DNA of 8,338 nucleotides, taken from contig DISE01000017.1 in assembly GCA_002421865.1 (NCBI GenBank), positions 1 through 8,338 on the forward strand, given 5' to 3'. The stretch comes from Castellaniella sp. UBA6218 (GTDB taxonomy: Bacteria > Pseudomonadota > Gammaproteobacteria > Burkholderiales > Burkholderiaceae_B). The notes beneath the pieces are model-generated. The model made no database searches and was not told the origin of the DNA. It saw only the letters and a list, made by a program, of their open reading frames with translations. The stretch's first letter is position 1. Each line of letters starts with the position of its first letter. Made by a program: the position numbers and the translations under genes. Below are positions 6,701 through 8,338 of this stretch, piece after piece.

Positions 6701-7107
6701 ATTATGACCGGCTGGTGCGCCCCGGGGTGGAGGAATCAGGCTCGCAAGCCTCGCGGCTGAATCTGGACCGCCAGAAGGCGGATGCCCTGCGCTCGCGCCT
6801 GGGGGTCAGTGCCCGCACGGACTGGACGTCGGGCAACGGTCAGGCCATGCAGGCCCGCATGCGGCTGAGCTGGGACCGGGAGTGGTTGAGCCGGGACATC
6901 AGCCAGACGGCGCACTTCGATGCGCAGCCGGACGTGTCGTTGCGCAGTGTCAATACCTGGCTGCCGCGCGATACGCTGGGGTTGCGCGCCGGCCTGGATT
7001 GGCATCGCAGTGACCGGGTCTCGCTGGGGATGGAACTGGGCGGCCAGATCGGTGGCGGCTACCGGGCGGTGGACGGACAGCTCAAGTTGCACTGGGCGTT
7101 CCAGTAA
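3772..7107 (+). CDS. Autotransporter with an N-terminal zinc-metalloprotease-like passenger
   Basis: This is a 1111-residue type Va secreted protein. The signal peptide is residues 1-20 (MKFRTCLLSLMLSGMSCAQA). A protease-like domain occupies about 21-325, with zinc motif HELGH (175-179, in STAIHELGHGFGIFSS), SH at 285-286, a Met-turn-like NSMMSH (291-296) and a closing GLMEAELAVLQDLGYTID (304-321). Position 11 after the first His is Ser, so it is not a canonical HExxHxxGxxH metzincin. The distal His resembles leishmanolysin (M8)-like enzymes. The mature chain has only two Cys, C225 and C230 (CPDPDC). Residues 325-620 look like beta-helix repeats, with an RGD at 432-434. LAPGNSIGRIDVIGDYEQ to TATLAGTLDLV (624-675) is the autochaperone-like junction. 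A helical linker (about 740-820) precedes the barrel (about 825-1111), which ends in HWAFQ, one residue beyond the usual terminal Phe. The ATG lacks a Shine-Dalgarno sequence, but an in-frame stop just upstream excludes an earlier ATG. The substrate is unknown. Confidence 0.9.
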   Translation: MKFRTCLLSLMLSGMSCAQAYETHLIQDSAGRPMFELRYFYPPPTDGPFYVEDGTSQWSSWSWSEKPYLVPQINQGVRYLASLIQPQGGLGPVIINIGTADDEGNAFGRSPEGDGGKSSKTLLQMQLQGLPIRPEDMADGFHAVFGLGPSDFPLETHFSQIQLTGKDDIVSTAIHELGHGFGIFSSIGLSGPNFKPAFGDVLAGWGALMVDDNGHRARPGQKILCPDPDCYDYADAPDGFDVRQDRGRLVGAHINDVLAGGLHGVPVRIMATDPDGTELDNNFMSHIELNNSMMSHQSYRNYTGLMEAELAVLQDLGYTIDRRNFFGRSVYGSGLDIVNTQGYFARNAQGTAYVPGWYNTALLGLGLHIYGSGNRVRQAADLLTAGEGGAGIRVDGESNALTIDPGVRVYADGDTGQGVMFAYGRNHTLVQRGDVQALGQRGVGLRFDFGNNALTDEVESRGSYIHTWKGDPQPTLPEELNGPLVTQADISGRVAGREAAIYMSANAYVERLNLMRGARIEGDIVSLYDQRDDLGHQRLTTVSFGQRADAAGRATGQADQDFRFAYTGNILGGTNLTLSFDGGDTRLNGSNEVYGAAIRPGARLGGNATYDMAGGSAFLNQGTLAPGNSIGRIDVIGDYEQAATGILQSEFDASGASDLLVVTGTATLAGTLDLVPMADWYANGWAGAITPVKADGGVVWNLDAVTSSLVSPTLRFQAAASGGGGDLYSLSMVRAADAYSQYGADANDLNVAQALTQLAAFGAPAIRPLFRSLDFSAPDGHEVTQALAQLSPAAYGAGLTASLRRDRAAGDAALRSLVPDALVRGGDWVGYATLFGGAGRQDTRGTQVGGHESLYGVVAGSGRRLDAAPDMAVGFSLDMSEQTVRLRAPWNGQAKATALGLGAQWRYRPDAGHGWIAQGGARLGVERGSMDRQVVFADYAASHKADWTGYDLSARIEGAYRFALTESLSIGPFVSLDYDRLVRPGVEESGSQASRLNLDRQKADALRSRLGVSARTDWTSGNGQAMQARMRLSWDREWLSRDISQTAHFDAQPDVSLRSVNTWLPRDTLGLRAGLDWHRSDRVSLGMELGGQIGGGYRAVDGQLKLHWAFQ
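6242..6248 (+). repeat. G7 homopolymer at the passenger/barrel boundary
   Basis: Seven consecutive G residues encode Arg-Gly-Gly (824-826) of the autotransporter, exactly where the outer-membrane barrel starts. Gain or loss of one G would abolish the barrel. The tract is short, so phase variation is only a possibility. Confidence 0.3.
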
Positions 7108-7119
7108 CCGTTCGAAGGA

Positions 7120-7141
7120 CGCCGTGCCCGAGCTCACGGCG
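7120..7141 (+). terminator. Hairpin after the autotransporter, possible terminator
   Basis: CGCCGTG-CCCGAGCT-CACGGCG is a perfect 7-bp stem with an 8-nt loop, 12 nt after the stop codon. No T-tract follows, so it is a non-canonical terminator or an mRNA 3'-end stabiliser. It separates the autotransporter from the metH promoter region. Confidence 0.45.
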
Positions 7142-7160
7142 GTACGGCGCTCGCGGGCGA

Positions 7161-7166
7161 TACAAT
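7161..7166 (+). promoter_or_regulatory. Candidate -10 element for metH
   Basis: TACAAT matches TATAAT at 5 of 6 positions and would start transcription near 7173, about 26 nt before the metH GTG. No good -35 hexamer is seen at 16-18 nt upstream (GGCGGT region). Confidence 0.4.
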
Positions 7167-7198
7167 GAAAGTTTGTCCTGTCTCGTCCGGATCGCCCT

Positions 7199-8338
7199 GT
7201 GACCTACCCCGCCTTGCCCCATCCCATCGAATCCTATACGCGCGGGGCCGAGTTCGTGCGCCTGCTGGACCGGCGCATCGTGGTGCTGGACGGGGCCATG
7301 GGCACCATGATCCAGCGCTACAAGCTGACCGAGGCGGATTTCCGGGGCGAACGCTTCGCCGGCCACGACCGCGACCTGAAGGGCGACAATGAACTGTTGT
7401 CCCTGGTGCGGCCCGACGTCATCCGGGAAATCCACCAGGCCTATCTGGAAGCCGGGGCCGACGTGGTCGAGACCAACACCTTCGGCGCCACGCGGGTGGC
7501 CCAGGGCGATTACGGTCTCCCGGAGCTGGCCTACGAGCTGAACGTGGCCTCGGCGCGGCTGGCGCGCGAGGCCTGCGACGCGGTGTCGACGCCCGATCAT
7601 CCCCGCTTCGTGGCCGGGGCCGTCGGGCCACAGCCCAAGACGGCCTCCCTGTCGCCGGATGTGAACGACCCGGGCGCGCGCAACGTCACCTTCGAGGAAC
7701 TGCGCGTGGCCTACACCGAACAGGTCAATGGCCTGATCGACGGCGGCGCGGACCTGCTGCTGATCGAAACCATCTTCGACACGTTGAACGCCAAGGCGGC
7801 CATCTTTGCCATCGAAACCATTTTCGAGGAACGCGGCATCCGTCTGCCGGTGATGATCTCCGGCACGGTGACCGACGCGTCCGGGCGCATCCTGTCGGGC
7901 CAGACGGTCGAGGCCTTCTGGAATTCCGTGCGCCACGCGCGCCCCGTCACCGTCGGCCTGAATTGCGCGCTGGGCGCGGCGCTGATGCGCCCCTACGTGG
8001 CCGAACTGTCCAAGATCTGCGACACCTATGTCTGCGTCTACCCGAATGCCGGGCTGCCCAATCCCATGGCCGAGACCGGCTTCGACGAGACGCCCTCGGA
8101 TACCTCCGGCCTGCTGGAGGAATTCGCCCAGGCCGGGCTGGTGAACGTGGTGGGCGGCTGCTGCGGCACCACGCCGGACCACATCCGGGAAATCGCCCGC
8201 AAGGTGCGCGCCCTGCCGCGTCGCCAGCCGCCGGTCATTCCGGTCAGGACGCGCCTGTCGGGTCTCGAGCCGCTCAACTTCGACCGCGAGACGCTGTTCA
8301 TCAACGTGGGTGAGCGCACCAACGTCACCGGCAGCAAG
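7199..8338 (+). CDS. metH: Cobalamin-dependent methionine synthase MetH, N-terminal 380 codons (truncated by window edge)
   Basis: MetH transfers the methyl group of methyltetrahydrofolate to homocysteine through methylcobalamin in the cytoplasm. The visible part is the homocysteine-binding barrel and the start of the folate domain. Landmarks are VVLDGAMGTMIQRYKLTEAD (28-47), FRGERFAGHDRDLKGDNELL (48-67), ETNTFGATRVA (91-101), LSPDVNDP (151-158), GADLLLIETIFDTLNAKAA (183-201), MISGTVTDASGRILSGQT (219-236), NCALG (255-259) and VVGGCCGTT (317-325). The zinc ligands are C256, C321 and C322. The linker LSGLEPLN and the folate-domain opening FINVGERTNVTGSK (367-380) follow. All match E. coli MetH closely. 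The start is GTG at 7199, because an in-frame TGA at 7166-7168 lies upstream and no ATG precedes the conserved VLDGAMGTM segment. Only a weak GGA precedes it at 7 nt. The ATG at 7165 opens a different frame and is not this gene. Confidence 0.96.
   Translation, partial: MTYPALPHPIESYTRGAEFVRLLDRRIVVLDGAMGTMIQRYKLTEADFRGERFAGHDRDLKGDNELLSLVRPDVIREIHQAYLEAGADVVETNTFGATRVAQGDYGLPELAYELNVASARLAREACDAVSTPDHPRFVAGAVGPQPKTASLSPDVNDPGARNVTFEELRVAYTEQVNGLIDGGADLLLIETIFDTLNAKAAIFAIETIFEERGIRLPVMISGTVTDASGRILSGQTVEAFWNSVRHARPVTVGLNCALGAALMRPYVAELSKICDTYVCVYPNAGLPNPMAETGFDETPSDTSGLLEEFAQAGLVNVVGGCCGTTPDHIREIARKVRALPRRQPPVIPVRTRLSGLEPLNFDRETLFINVGERTNVTGSK

Noticed and set aside
7165..7392. ATG frame of 75 codons overlapping the metH start
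   Set aside because: Most of it is out of frame within conserved MetH sequence. Its ATG overlaps the predicted -10 element.
7082..8182. Minus-strand frame of 366 codons opposite metH
   Set aside because: It is antisense to unmistakable MetH sequence and is a shadow.

Overview
The window is GC-rich with compact bacterial gene packing. Its ThiG and MetH ends, BtuB/BtuF pair and classical autotransporter suggest a betaproteobacterium of the Burkholderiales, most likely an Alcaligenaceae relative (Bordetella, Achromobacter, Castellaniella and similar). That placement rests on gene style and base composition, not on a marker gene.

Layout. On the minus strand, read right to left, are a small 53-residue ORF of unknown function (3458-3619), then the leader and genes of a vitamin B12 uptake unit: an extended -10 promoter (3319-3327), a cobalamin riboswitch (about 3140-3307), a GC-rich hairpin just before the ribosome site (3048-3067), btuB (outer-membrane TonB-dependent receptor, 1096-3033) and btuF (periplasmic binding protein, 236-1093) only 2 nt downstream. 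After a 92-nt gap comes the 5' end of thiG (thiazole synthase, runs off the left edge). On the plus strand are a 1111-residue autotransporter (3772-7107), whose passenger begins with a zinc-metalloprotease domain, and the 5' 380 codons of metH (cobalamin-dependent methionine synthase, starts at 7199, runs off the right edge).

How it fits together. BtuB and BtuF would bring cobalamin through the outer membrane and periplasm, and the riboswitch would shut this off when cobalamin is plentiful. MetH is a cobalamin consumer about 4 kb away. The inner-membrane BtuCD partners are not in the window. The autotransporter sits between B12 uptake and B12 use, on the opposite strand to btuB, in front of an AT-rich, dyad-rich intergenic stretch.

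The most unusual object is the autotransporter. HELGH is followed about 107 residues later by an SH motif and a Met-turn-like segment, an arrangement resembling leishmanolysin (M8)-like proteases rather than the serine proteases usual in autotransporter passengers. A G7 run lies exactly where the beta-barrel begins. Nothing here looks like an insertion sequence, CRISPR array, tRNA or rRNA.
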